From Saccharopolyspora indica (GTDB taxonomy: Bacteria; Actinomycetota; Actinomycetes; Mycobacteriales; Pseudonocardiaceae): DNA of 64,000 nt. The stretch's first letter is position 1, and every line of letters begins with the position of its first letter. The notes under the pieces are model-generated. The model ran no database searches and had not been told where the DNA came from. It worked only from the letters and a program-made list of their open reading frames with translations. This document shows, piece after piece, positions 32,581-41,478 of this stretch. A program made the position numbers and the translations under genes. Location: assembly GCF_027853965.1 (NCBI RefSeq), contig NZ_JAQGLB010000015.1, positions 146,392-210,391 on the forward strand, given 5' to 3'.

Positions 32581-32721
32581 ATGGACGTCACCGAGATCCG
32601 TTCCGACGAGGGCATCGCCGCCTACGAATCACCCACGATCACCGACGCCGGCGAGTTCGCCGAGCAGACCAGGGGCGAATTTGGCGATTGGGCCGACTTT
32701 CCGGTCGGTCTGTGGCTCTGA
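32581..32721 (+). CDS. Lasso peptide precursor
   Basis: 46 aa, too short for usual gene calling, with AAGGAG eight bases before the ATG. The leader shows the full recognition pattern: Tyr15-x-x-Pro18-x-Ile20, Gly24, Phe26 and the penultimate Thr30 (YESPTI...GEF...TR). Cleavage after Arg31 gives the core GEFGDWADFPVGLWL. Gly1 and Asp8 of the core are spaced for an 8-residue macrolactam, leaving a 7-residue tail FPVGLWL whose Trp14 or Phe9 could be the steric plug. The core is strongly acidic in the ring and hydrophobic in the tail. Followed 20 bp later by the cyclase gene. The sequence matches no lasso peptide I can recall. Confidence 0.9.
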   Translation: MDVTEIRSDEGIAAYESPTITDAGEFAEQTRGEFGDWADFPVGLWL

Positions 32722-32741
32722 CCCGGAGTTGAGCACTGATC

Positions 32742-34565
32742 GTGACTGATAGCAGCGATTTCCCCGCGCGATGGTTCGTCGTGCTGCCCGACTCCGACGA
32801 GCACCGGGAGGTGCTGGAGCGGGTGCCGGCCACCGCGCGGCGGATCGCCTCGCACGCCTCCGGCCGACCCTGGCTGGTGGGAGACCTGCCGCCGGGGCAG
32901 TGCACGACCGTGGAGGCCGGAGATGTGCGGCTGGTGGTGTTCGGGCTGTGCCCGGACACCACCTCGGCGTTGACTCAGCAGCTCTCGCGGGTGCGTGGTG
33001 TGGAGGACCTGGACGGGCTGGCCGCCGCGCTGCCGGGCAGTTACCACCTGGCGCTGTCGGTTGACGGCCGGATGCGGGTGCAGGGAACGGCCTCCGGGCT
33101 GCGGCGCGTGTTCCACACCCGGCACGGCCGCGGCACCATCGCCGCTGACCGGGCCGACGTCCTGGCCGCGCTGACCGGTGCTGCGCTGGATGAGGACTGG
33201 CTCGCGCTGGGGATGCTCAGGTTCCTGCCGCACCCGCTGGCCGACCGGCGGACGTGGTGGCGCGGTGTGGGCGGTGTGCCCGCGGGATCGGCTCTGCTGT
33301 GGGAGGCCGACGGGCAGCCCCGTGTGCGCCGGTGGTGGACACCACCAGCGCCGACCCGGCCGGTGGCCGAAGGCGCGGAGGCACTGCGCGAGGAGTTGGC
33401 CCGCGCGGTCGCACTCCGCGTGCGCCACACCTCACCAGATGTCCGGTTGGGGTGCGATCTGTCCGGTGGGATGGATTCGACCTCGCTGTGCTTGCTCGCC
33501 GACCACCACGGCGCCGACCTGGTCACCGCCACGCTGAGCCTGAGCGACGCATCCAGCACCGACGCCAAGTGGGCCGACCTGGCCGCCGCGGCGATGCCCG
33601 GTCTGGACCGCTTCCACCTCGGCGCAGAGGACCTGCCCGCATGCTTCTCCGGCATCGACGGGGTCCACCCACCCACCGACGAGCCCTCTCCGATGCCGCG
33701 CGGCCGGGCGATATTCGGTCGGGTCGCCCTGCACTACACCCACCACGGGGTGGGGATTCAGCTGGCCGGGCATGGTGGCGACGAGGTCGTCGCCGCTCCT
33801 GATGCCTACCTGCACGAGCTGGTTCGCCGTGATCCACGCACGGCCCTGCACCACCTTCGTGGCCACCGGGCACGACGTCGCTGGAGCAAGGCTCGCATCG
33901 CGCGAGGACTGCTCGACCGCAGCGGCTACCAGCAGTGGCTGGCTGCGGAGGCGGGCCTGCTCACCGCACCCGACGAGGCGAGCGCGCTGTTCGGCTGGAG
34001 CCCACCGGTGCGGATGCCGCCGTGGGCCAGCAAGCACGCTGTGCGCGTGGTCGCCCGCGCGCTGCGCGAGGCGGCCGCCGACGCGCACCCGCTCGCGACC
34101 ACTCGTGGCCAGCACGCTGCGCTGCAACGCATCCAGGGCGCGGGGTACTTCTACCGGTTGATGTGCCAGGAGCTCGGCAGCCCGCACACCGAACTGCCCT
34201 ATCTGGACGATCGCGTGATCGAGGCGTGCCTGTCGGTGCGGCTGGCCGACCGCGGCACTCCCTGGCGGTTCAAACCGCTGCTGACCGAAGCGATGCGCGG
34301 CATCGCACCGGCCGAGTTCCTGTCCCGCACCACCAAAGACACCGCCAACCTGGACTGCTTCCAGGGGCTGCGCACCCACCGCGACCGAGTGCTGGAGATG
34401 GTGGACTCCTCACCGCTGGTCCAGCACGGACTGGTCGATGCGGCCGCGCTGCGCGCCGCCGTGATCTCCCCGCACCCACAGCGGTGGGCGGCGTTGGAGT
34501 ACACGCTGTCCTGCGCGAGCTGGCGACCCCACACCCCGATCACGATCTCAGGAGCACCGGCATGA
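32742..34565 (+). CDS. Lasso peptide macrolactam synthetase (asparagine-synthetase-like)
   Basis: 607 aa from a GTG at 32742. Residues 1-210 form the glutaminase-like N-terminal domain without the catalytic Cys2. The synthetase domain has the PP-loop LSGGMDSTSL near residue 245 for AMP activation of the ring Asp side chain, and the QLAGHGGDEVVAAPDAYL block. Length and domain order are those of lasso cyclases (McjC/LasC class). It adenylates the precursor's Asp8 so that Gly1 closes the ring around the tail. Its TGA overlaps the next ATG. Confidence 0.9.
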   Translation: MTDSSDFPARWFVVLPDSDEHREVLERVPATARRIASHASGRPWLVGDLPPGQCTTVEAGDVRLVVFGLCPDTTSALTQQLSRVRGVEDLDGLAAALPGSYHLALSVDGRMRVQGTASGLRRVFHTRHGRGTIAADRADVLAALTGAALDEDWLALGMLRFLPHPLADRRTWWRGVGGVPAGSALLWEADGQPRVRRWWTPPAPTRPVAEGAEALREELARAVALRVRHTSPDVRLGCDLSGGMDSTSLCLLADHHGADLVTATLSLSDASSTDAKWADLAAAAMPGLDRFHLGAEDLPACFSGIDGVHPPTDEPSPMPRGRAIFGRVALHYTHHGVGIQLAGHGGDEVVAAPDAYLHELVRRDPRTALHHLRGHRARRRWSKARIARGLLDRSGYQQWLAAEAGLLTAPDEASALFGWSPPVRMPPWASKHAVRVVARALREAAADAHPLATTRGQHAALQRIQGAGYFYRLMCQELGSPHTELPYLDDRVIEACLSVRLADRGTPWRFKPLLTEAMRGIAPAEFLSRTTKDTANLDCFQGLRTHRDRVLEMVDSSPLVQHGLVDAAALRAAVISPHPQRWAALEYTLSCASWRPHTPITISGAPA

Positions 34566-34813
34566 CACCGCAACTGCACCCCAGCGTCGTCGCCACCACG
34601 ACCGACAGCGGAATGGTGCTGCTCCACCAGGATTCGGGCCGCTACTACGAGCTCAACCCGACCGGCGCGACGATCGTCCAGTCCCTGGCCGACGGCACCG
34701 ACCCGGTGCAGGAACTGATGCGGCGAACCTCGGTATCCCAGGACCGAGCAGCCCAGGACGTCAGCACCTTCCTCCAGTCCCTGCACTCCCGCGGACTGGT
34801 GGTGCAACGATGA
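34562..34813 (+). CDS. Lasso peptide RRE protein (B1, PqqD-like)
   Basis: 83 aa, coupled by ATGA overlaps to the cyclase and to the B2 protease. PqqD-like RiPP recognition element: HPSVVATTTDSGMVLLHQDSGRYYELNPTGATIVQSLADG is the three-strand beta/helix region, followed by the DVSTFLQSLHSRGLV helix. It binds the leader, notably the YxxP segment, and delivers it to B2. Split B1/B2 is standard in actinobacterial lasso clusters. Confidence 0.9.
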   Translation: MTPQLHPSVVATTTDSGMVLLHQDSGRYYELNPTGATIVQSLADGTDPVQELMRRTSVSQDRAAQDVSTFLQSLHSRGLVVQR

Positions 34814-35265
34814 CCAGGCCAGCGGCTGTCACTGCCGTCCCACCGCTGGTGTGGTGGCGGCGTCCCCCAGTACTGGTGGCGGTGACCGGCGCGTGGTGGC
34901 TGGCGCGTCAATCACCTGCACGCATCCAGACCGTGCTGACGAAACTGCGGCGCGGCGCCAGACCGGCCACCTACCCGCAAGCCCTCAAAGCCCGAAACGA
35001 CGTGCTGGCCACCAGCGTGCAATGCCACGGCGAGGGCTGCCTGCAACGATCGCTGGCCACAGCGCTGCTGTGCAGGCTGCGGGGCACCTGGCCGACGTGG
35101 TGCACCGGGGTACGCACGCACCCGTTCGGCGCACACGCCTGGGTCCAGGTCGGTGACCGCCCGGTCGACGAACCATACCCGGACGACTACTACCGGCCGA
35201 TGCTCGTCGTAGCCCCCGGCCCAGGAACACGTTCCACGGTGAAGCCCCGACCAAGCCAGCGTTGA
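34810..35265 (+). CDS. Lasso peptide leader peptidase (B2, transglutaminase-like)
   Basis: 151 aa. The Cys-His-Asp triad of the transglutaminase-like fold is visible as GCLQRSLATALLCRL (Cys), FGAHAWVQVG (His) and PVDEPYPDDY (Asp). An N-terminal hydrophobic helix (LVAVTGAWWLA, about residues 22-32) is common in this group. It removes the leader after Thr-Arg. No ABC exporter gene follows, so secretion must rely on a transporter elsewhere or the cluster is minimal. Confidence 0.88.
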   Translation: MTRPAAVTAVPPLVWWRRPPVLVAVTGAWWLARQSPARIQTVLTKLRRGARPATYPQALKARNDVLATSVQCHGEGCLQRSLATALLCRLRGTWPTWCTGVRTHPFGAHAWVQVGDRPVDEPYPDDYYRPMLVVAPGPGTRSTVKPRPSQR

Positions 35266-35645
35266 CGGCTGGAGTTCGCGTGCGTGCTTGGGAGACGAAC
35301 CAACACAGGTGCTGACCGCAGCGGACTGGGCGTGGAAGTGGACGTGACGGTGGCGCCGTGTTCGGCGGCCGGGTCGTGGCACTGCGCGACTCGATTGGGC
35401 CTGCCATCGACCGGAGCGGCCTACGAACGGCGTGCGGGATGACCCGTTGATCTGGGTCAGCTTCGTGCACCAGCTCCGCCACGTCGACGGCTACGTCCGG
35501 GACACTCTGACGAGACAGGAGCCTGCGGCACCCTCTACTGTGCATCCGAATCCGGCATCAAGTCAGCGGTACAGCTCATGCTGCTGGGGCTCATGGGGGA
35601 CTTGAGCCGCGGACGTGCAAACGCCAGGCGGATCAAATCGTCACG
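35266..35645. other. 380-bp stretch without a supported gene
   Basis: No frame here has both a start with a ribosome binding site and coding-style codon use across its length. Short open fragments (for example one reading GRVVALRDSIGPAIDRS near 35360) may be decayed remnants of larger genes, but I cannot assign them. No exporter or immunity gene for the lasso peptide is present. Confidence 0.5.
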
Positions 35646-36829
35646 TCAGGAGAGCAGGCGCATGGCGAGCACGGTCCCATCCGGGAGGACCGACACCGGG
35701 CCATTCCACGAGTCGTTCGAGGAATGGCTGGGCCAGGCGGAGCGGCGCTCGTAGATCTCGCGGCGATACTGCTCCACCCGTCCATCGGCCAAGAAATGGA
35801 GCAGGTCGTCCGCAACGCCGGAGAAGGCCTCAACACGGGTCCCGTTCAGCCGGAAGACGTGGTCGGTGCCGGTGAAACGAATGCCGAGGAAAGTGTGGGC
35901 CACATCCTGCACGCTACCGGCGGCCGCGTGCGCGAATCCGGTGAAGTGCTTCCGCCCTTGGCGGTCGGTCAAGTACTGAGTGGTCGCTCCTCCGCCGCCG
36001 GCAAATGCCGTCAGTCCAGCGGCGGCCGTGCGCGCGAGCACCCGCCCAAACCATTCGTACCGCTCCGGTGTGACGTGGAAACCGGTGACCGAAGTACGGG
36101 GCTTGTCTCCCTCGGCGGGCAGTCGGATTTCGGGGAAGTGATGCGCATCGCTGAGCTGGACGTCCAGACCGCCACCCTCGGCGTGGGGCCTGCTCAGCCA
36201 GCCATCGCGTCCCTCGGCGCAGAGTGCGTGAACGGTGACATGGCCGTCCGGGGGCAGCCCGGTGCTGAAGATCAGGACTGGCGTCTCGTTCAAGTGCCCG
36301 ATGTGCACCGCCTCCACGTGAGCCGATGCGGATGCGAGTTGGCCATGAGCGAACGCAGTGTTGCTGTGATTGCCCTTGCAGGCGATCGGGAGCGCCAGGG
36401 AAGGCTCTCCCGGCTTCCACAGTTCGGCGAAGAACTGCGGGCGGTAGTTACCTCGTGCGACCCAGCCGGCGCGCAGCGTCGTATCCGCGGGCACGATCGA
36501 GACCATCCGGTCCGGATAGCGCTGCGCCAAGACCCGCTGGGCCGCCACCAGTGCGAAGCCGATGCCGAGCTCGCCCGACTGGAGAGTCTTGTAGTGCTCC
36601 GCCGTCACCCTGCCCTCATCGGACAGCTTCATGAAGGAACCGGTGTCTCCGGTCAGCGCCTGGCCGTACTTGAGCGCTCCCCAATGCTCGGCGAGTCCGC
36701 GCGCGGCTCCTCGTCGGCATCCGCTGCGGCAGCGGCCACGGCGCCAACCAGCTTGGAATCCGAGCGGAGGGAGATGTTCGAACGTTGGGCAAGATCCCTC
36801 AACACGTCTTCTGCCGACTTCAACACCAT
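35646..36829 (-). pseudogene. Unknown protein gene interrupted by an apparent 2-bp frameshift
   Basis: The first segment starts at an ATG at 36829 (MVLKSAEDVLRDLAQRSN) after AGGGGGA and runs through a Lys/Ala-rich stretch ending DADEEPRA. Coding style then jumps to another frame continuing LAEHWGALKYGQALTG to a stop at 35646. The join falls in CCGCGCGCGG (36697-36706); removing one CG dinucleotide would restore a single frame of roughly 390 codons. The second part contains GKHFTGFAHAAAGS-like Gly/His-rich motifs and a Gly run (AGGGGATT) but nothing I recognise. It could be a genuine pseudogene or a sequencing slip in a GC repeat. Uncharacterised actinobacterial protein. Confidence 0.55.
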
Positions 36830-36966
36830 TCCCCCTATGGGCCCGTAGACGGACTGCACTCGGTACTGTGTGATCGACACCGACGTGCAACGCTACGTTT
36901 TCGATCACACACGCGCTTCCGCGCAACGAGTGATGCGGGTCGAGGATCTTGGTTGGTCCACGGTGA

Positions 36967-37125
36967 TGTGGCGCTGGTCGGCTCGTGCGGCAGAGCGTTG
37001 AGATTCAGGCGGTGACGGCCACCGACTGGGTGGTCGTTCGGGTGTGGGAGCACGAAGATCCCGAAGAGGCAGCCGACCGCACCGCGCAAATGGGCCGCGA
37101 TCGCAAGGGCTACCGGTCAAGTTAA
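36967..37125 (+). pseudogene. C-terminal remnant of a Vsr-type mismatch endonuclease
   Basis: About 50 codons ending VVVRVWEHEDPEEAADR, the characteristic last strand and helix of very-short-patch repair endonucleases (consensus WxVxRxWEHE-P). The catalytic N-terminal two thirds and any cytosine methyltransferase partner are absent. The fragment has no start and sits between the frameshifted gene and tRNA-Leu, so it is a deletion relic, possibly of a lost restriction-modification or phage-related segment. Confidence 0.6.
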
Positions 37126-37280
37126 TAGCGCTGTGGTTATCGCGGCGGAGAAGTTGGGTCTTGAGACACTTGCGGCCGAGACGACTGGCGGGGAGGTGCG
37201 TACCCGAAAGGATTTGCACCCCCACTGGTAAACGCGCAGGCTGGAGAGTTGAGGTGTTGAGTGGTCGACAGCTTCTGCAT

Positions 37281-37313
37281 CAAAAATCCCAGGTCAAAGA
37301 CTTGACCTGGGAT
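37281..37313 (-). terminator. Rho-independent terminator of tRNA-Leu
   Basis: A perfect 12-bp stem, ATCCCAGGTCAA with TTGACCTGGGAT, loop of four, followed on the minus strand by TTTTTG. It begins 8 bp beyond the tRNA 3' end. Strong intrinsic terminators of this kind are few in actinomycete DNA and mostly follow stable RNAs. Confidence 0.85.
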
Positions 37314-37320
37314 GATCTTG

Positions 37321-37405
37321 TGTCCGAGGGGGGACTTGAACCCCCACGCCCTTAATCGGGCACTAGCACCTCAAGCTAGCGCGTCTGCCATTCCGCCACT
37401 CGGAC
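37321..37405 (-). tRNA. tRNA-Leu (anticodon GAG)
   Basis: An 85-nt class II tRNA. Acceptor stem GTCCGAG pairs with CTCGGAC, then discriminator A. The D-arm region is GGCGGAATGGCAGAC, the anticodon stem CTAGC/GCTAG encloses TTGAGGT with anticodon GAG, a long variable arm TGCCCGATTAAGGGCGT follows, and the T arm is GGGGGTTCAAGTCCCCC. CCA is not encoded. It reads CUC and CUU leucine codons. Confidence 0.95.
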
Positions 37406-37524
37406 ATCTCGGGTCACCCTCGTGCTCCGGGGGTTCCCGCTGTGTTGTGTAGATAGATTAGCCCATGGTCATCCGGGGGTCGACGGCACCCCCCTCTTTC
37501 GGGCTCGGGTGATAGAAATGCCTG

Positions 37525-38877
37525 GTGAGCGAGCACAGCGGTTTGTCCGGTACTGATCATGAGGCGGGGTTGCGGCTGGCCGAGGAGGAGGTTGTCGGCC
37601 TGGCCAGCGACTTGATCCGCATCGACACCACCAACACCGGTGATCCCGAGACGCTCGTGGGCGAGCGTGCCGCCGCCGAGTTCGTGGCGGGCAAGCTCAG
37701 CGAGGTCGGGTACGAGGTCACCTACGTCGAGTCCGGGGACCACCCCGGGCGGGGCAACGTCATCGCGCGGTTGCCCGGGGCCGATTCCAGCCGGGGCGGG
37801 TTGCTGGTGCACGGGCACCTGGACGTCGTGCCCGCCGATCCCGCCGAGTGGTCGGTGCACCCCTTCTCCGGTGCCGTTCAGGACGGGTACGTGTGGGGCC
37901 GCGGTGCGGTCGACATGAAGGACATGGTCGCCATGAGCCTGGCGATCGCGCGGCGGTTCAAGCGGGACGGCATCGTGCCGCCGCGGGACGTCGTCTTCGC
38001 GTTCCTGGCCGATGAGGAGGCCGGGAGCTTCCACGGGGCGCAGTGGCTGGTCGACCACCGGCCGGAGCTGTTCGAAGGGTGCACCGAGGCCATCAGCGAG
38101 GTCGGCGGGTTCTCCGTCACGCTCAAGGACGGTGTGCGCGCTTACCTGGTCCAGAGCGCCGAGAAGGGCATTCGCTGGCTGAAGCTGCGGGTCAGGGCGC
38201 GGGCCGGGCACGGGTCGATGGTGCACGACGACAACGCCGTCACCAAGCTCTCCGAGGCCGTCGCCAAGCTCGGCAACCACCGGTTCCCGCTGGTGCTGAC
38301 CGACTCGGTGCAGGAGTTCCTCGCCGGCGTCACCGAGATCACCGGGTGGGACTTCCCGGACGACGACGTCGAGGGCGCGGTCGCCAAGCTCGGCAACCTG
38401 TCGCGGATGGTCGGGGCGACGCTGCGCGACACCGCCAACCCGACGATGCTCACCGCCGGGTACAAGCACAACGTCATCCCGTCGGTGGCCGAGGCCGCGG
38501 TGGACTGCCGGATCCTGCCCGGGCGGGAGGAGGCGTTCGAGCGGGAGCTGGCCGAGCTGCTCGGTCCCGACGTGGAGCGCGAGTGGGTCGGGCTGCCGCC
38601 GGTGGAGGCCAAGTTCGAGGGGCGGATCGTGGACGCCATGAGCGCCTCGCTGATCGCCGAGGACCCCGGGGCCAAGGCGCTGCCCTACATGATGTCCGGG
38701 GGCACCGACGCCAAGTCGTTCAGCCGGCTGGGCATGAGCTGCTACGGCTTCGCCCCGCTGAAGCTGCCCGCCGACCTCGACTTCAGCGCGCTGTTCCACG
38801 GCGTGGACGAGCGGGTTCCGGTGGATGCGCTGCAGTTCGGCGTGCGAGTGCTGGACCGGTTCATCCGCAACAGCTGA
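37525..38877 (+). CDS. M20-family metallopeptidase / dipeptidase
   Basis: 450 aa from a GTG at 37525. M20/M25/M40 zinc peptidase: LLVHGHLDVVPAD (first ligand His and catalytic Asp), WGRGAVDMKDMVA (bridging Asp), FLADEEAGS (catalytic Glu and ligand Glu), VDCRILPGRE, and the late ligand in LFHGVDERVP. A dimerisation domain lies between residues about 195 and 320 (LKLRVRARAGHGSMVHDDNAV). Probably a cytoplasmic dipeptidase or N-acyl amino acid hydrolase. Divergent from tRNA-Leu by 120 bp; this is housekeeping rather than accessory DNA. Confidence 0.9.
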   Translation: MSEHSGLSGTDHEAGLRLAEEEVVGLASDLIRIDTTNTGDPETLVGERAAAEFVAGKLSEVGYEVTYVESGDHPGRGNVIARLPGADSSRGGLLVHGHLDVVPADPAEWSVHPFSGAVQDGYVWGRGAVDMKDMVAMSLAIARRFKRDGIVPPRDVVFAFLADEEAGSFHGAQWLVDHRPELFEGCTEAISEVGGFSVTLKDGVRAYLVQSAEKGIRWLKLRVRARAGHGSMVHDDNAVTKLSEAVAKLGNHRFPLVLTDSVQEFLAGVTEITGWDFPDDDVEGAVAKLGNLSRMVGATLRDTANPTMLTAGYKHNVIPSVAEAAVDCRILPGREEAFERELAELLGPDVEREWVGLPPVEAKFEGRIVDAMSASLIAEDPGAKALPYMMSGGTDAKSFSRLGMSCYGFAPLKLPADLDFSALFHGVDERVPVDALQFGVRVLDRFIRNS

Positions 38878-38933
38878 CTGTCAGAGGTGTCTGGTTTCAT
38901 CCACCCCGTAGTTGATCATCGGGGAGGTGCGGC

Positions 38934-39905
38934 GTGGACCTGGCGCGCTTGATCGAGATCTACCTGGAGCACTTGCAGGCGCGCAAGCTCGCGGCGAACT
39001 CGCTGCGGGCCTACCGCCGCGACCTGGAGTCGGTGGCCGGTGAGCTGGTCGAGCTCACCGGCTCCACCGCCGACCGGTTGCCGGTGGAGCGGGTCGACGC
39101 CTCGGTGCTGCGTTCGGCGTTCGCGCGGTTCGCAGCGGCCCGGTCGGCATCGTCGGTGACCCGGGCCTGGTCGACCTGGAACGGCTTCTTCGGATTCCTG
39201 GTGGTCGAGGGTGCGGTGCCCGGCAACCCGATGCAGGTGATCCCGAAACCGCGCAACGCGCCTTCGACGCCGAAGCCGCTGCAGGGCGAGGACACGCCCG
39301 AGCGGCTGCTGCGGATGGTCGCCTCCGGGGCCAGGCGGGCGCGCAACCCGTGGCCGGAGCGCGACCTCGCGGTGCTGGCCACGCTGCTGTGCACCGGCGT
39401 GCGCTCGGCGGAGCTGCTGGACCTGACCGTGGCGTCGCTGGCCGGGCGCGACGGCGACCGGCGGCTGCACGTGCACGGCAAGGGCGGCAAGAACCGCTCC
39501 ATCCCGATCGAGGACGCCCTGGACGTGCTGATCCAGAACTACCTCCGGTCGAGGCGCGAGCGGTTCGGCGAGCGGATGCCCGGGGGTGAGCCGTTGTTCG
39601 TCGATCACCGCGGCGAGCGGCTCCAGCGCGGCGGGCTGCAGTACCTGGTGCGGCAGTCGTTGCGGGCCGCCGGCGTGTCCGACCGGGTGCAGCCGGGTGC
39701 GATGGTGCACGCCCTGCGGCACACCTTCGCCACCCGGCTCGCCGAGGACGGGGCGAACGCCGCCGAGATCGCCAAGCTGCTCGGCCACTCGTCGATCAAC
39801 TCCAGCCAGACCTACATCGACGTGACCGCCCGCGAACAGCGGATGTCGGTGCGGGCCAACCGAACCCTGCACGTCCTCGGCGAGCTCTCCGAACCGAAGG
39901 GCTGA
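38934..39905 (+). CDS. Tyrosine recombinase, XerC/XerD-like
   Basis: 323 aa from a GTG at 38934 with GGGGAGGT upstream. N-terminal SAM-like core-binding domain (YLEHLQARKLAANSLRAYRRDLESV) and C-terminal catalytic domain with the full set: Arg in CTGVRSAELLDL, Lys in HGKGGKNRSIPI, HALRHTFATRL (His-x-x-Arg), LLGHSSI (His) and nucleophile Tyr in SSQTYIDV. Length fits Xer rather than large phage integrases. Next to tRNA-Leu and a peptidase it could be a chromosomal Xer-like gene or a domesticated integrase; no att repeat was found to settle this. Confidence 0.85.
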   Translation: MDLARLIEIYLEHLQARKLAANSLRAYRRDLESVAGELVELTGSTADRLPVERVDASVLRSAFARFAAARSASSVTRAWSTWNGFFGFLVVEGAVPGNPMQVIPKPRNAPSTPKPLQGEDTPERLLRMVASGARRARNPWPERDLAVLATLLCTGVRSAELLDLTVASLAGRDGDRRLHVHGKGGKNRSIPIEDALDVLIQNYLRSRRERFGERMPGGEPLFVDHRGERLQRGGLQYLVRQSLRAAGVSDRVQPGAMVHALRHTFATRLAEDGANAAEIAKLLGHSSINSSQTYIDVTAREQRMSVRANRTLHVLGELSEPKG

Positions 39906-39936
39906 TCACGCGGGAGTCGCGAAGCGGGGCCGGTTT

Positions 39937-41478
39937 CTACGGGTCGCCGTAGGACTTGAGGGTGCGGTAGCGGGGCCACAGTTCGCGCCAGGGGGCGCGG
40001 GGGTTGCGGCACACGGTGATGGTGGCGTGGCGTTCGGTCGTGTCTATGCCGGTTCGGTCGTCGGCGCGGGCTGCGATGCGGCAGTCGGCGAAGTCGGCGG
40101 TCAGGCGGTTGCCGTCGACGGATATGGCGATGATGACGCGGGCGGAGTCGGGTGGTGGGCCGAGTCGGTGGAGTTCGTTGTTGCCGCTGTAGACGGCGGG
40201 CAAGTGGTGGGCCGGGCCGTATCGGTCGAGGGCTCCCGCCTCCCCGTAGTTGCCGGCGAGCACAGCTGCGGCCGCGCGGTCGTCGCGGGGCAGGCCGCGG
40301 TGGACGGCGGCGACCTGCTCGGTCAGGGACTGCCAGCCCACGCTGTCGACGGCCAGGGTGTTGACCGTGACGTGGGTGAGGGCGCGCACCGGGAGGACGG
40401 GGAGCGCGAGGAGCAGGTTCACGACGGCTCCGAGGGCCAGCAATCCCGCGGCCGCGGGATTGCGGAGGCGGCCGCGGGCCGACCACGCGGCCGTCCGGAC
40501 GCAGCCGGCGGCGAACAGCACGACCAGGTATCCGGCCACGTAGTCCCCGCGACCGCCGTTCGTCAGGAGCACGGCGAGGGTGCCGACCAGGAAGCCGGGC
40601 ACGAGCGCCCGCACCGGCCGCCACGCCCGTTCCCGCCACAGCGCCAGCGCCCCCACCACGCAGAAGAGCACCTGTGCGAAGCCGATGAAGGAGACGAGGG
40701 TGAGCACGAAGAAGCCCGCACCGTCGTGCTCGTGGGCCTTGGCCAGGGCGTGCGCCATCTGCAGCTGCGGAAAGTCGTGGGTCGCTTGGTAGACGAGGTT
40801 CGGGGAGCCGAGCACCAGCGCCAGGGCCGCCCCGGCGTAGAGCTTCCGGTCGCGGAAGACCGCGCGCGGTCCCGTCAGCGCCAGGGCCACCAGGAGCGAG
40901 ACGGGCAGCACCAGCACGATGTACTTGGCGTACATGGCCAGGCCGCACACCGCGCCCGCCACGAGCCACCACCTGCCGTCGCGCCGCAACAGCGCCCGCA
41001 GAACGGCCAGCTCCACGGCGCACCAGGCGACCAGGTCCACGCTGCTGGTCAGGACGTAGTGGCCGTAGAGGAGAACCATGAACGAGGTTCCCAGCCCGGC
41101 CGCGGCGAACAGCTGCGCCCTGCGCCCGCCCCCGAGCTCCGCGGTCATCAAGGCTCCCAGGACCACCACCGCTGCGAAGCACATCGCGCCGACAACTCGC
41201 ACTGCCCACAGGGTGTCGCCGAACACGCCGATGCTGCCCCGGTAGAGCAGGGGCAGCAGCGGCGGCTGGTCGGCGTATCCCCACGCCGGGGCCCGAAGGC
41301 CCAGCAGCCGGAAGTACAGCTCGTCGGCGTGCAGCCCGTACCGGTCGGCGCACAGGAGCACGGCGGACGTCAGAACGCCGGCGGTCAGCAGCACCCCCGT
41401 CCACGCCACCGGCTTCCCCGGCCCGCTGCCCGAGGGCGCGCCCACGCGCTGTGGAAATGGCGAAGCGGTGAGTAGCAC
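39937..41478 (-). CDS. GT39-like membrane glycosyltransferase (ArnT/PMT superfamily)
   Basis: 513 aa from a GTG at 41478 behind AGGAGGAG. About 11 hydrophobic segments. The first extracytoplasmic loop has GLHADELYFRLLGLRAPAWGYADQPPLLPLL, where the Asp-Glu pair after the first TM and the YADQPP motif mark lipid-phosphosugar-dependent glycosyltransferases of family 39. The C-terminal 150 residues are a soluble extracytoplasmic domain. It probably moves a sugar from a polyprenyl phosphate donor to a cell-surface acceptor. Convergent with the recombinase gene and not obviously part of the PKS cluster. Confidence 0.82.
   Translation of the reverse strand: MLLTASPFPQRVGAPSGSGPGKPVAWTGVLLTAGVLTSAVLLCADRYGLHADELYFRLLGLRAPAWGYADQPPLLPLLYRGSIGVFGDTLWAVRVVGAMCFAAVVVLGALMTAELGGGRRAQLFAAAGLGTSFMVLLYGHYVLTSSVDLVAWCAVELAVLRALLRRDGRWWLVAGAVCGLAMYAKYIVLVLPVSLLVALALTGPRAVFRDRKLYAGAALALVLGSPNLVYQATHDFPQLQMAHALAKAHEHDGAGFFVLTLVSFIGFAQVLFCVVGALALWRERAWRPVRALVPGFLVGTLAVLLTNGGRGDYVAGYLVVLFAAGCVRTAAWSARGRLRNPAAAGLLALGAVVNLLLALPVLPVRALTHVTVNTLAVDSVGWQSLTEQVAAVHRGLPRDDRAAAAVLAGNYGEAGALDRYGPAHHLPAVYSGNNELHRLGPPPDSARVIIAISVDGNRLTADFADCRIAARADDRTGIDTTERHATITVCRNPRAPWRELWPRYRTLKSYGDP

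Noticed and set aside
37321..37405. tRNA-Leu as the attachment site of an integrated element using the recombinase at 38934
   Set aside because: No second copy of the tRNA 3' end was found in the window and the recombinase is Xer-sized; kept only as a possibility.
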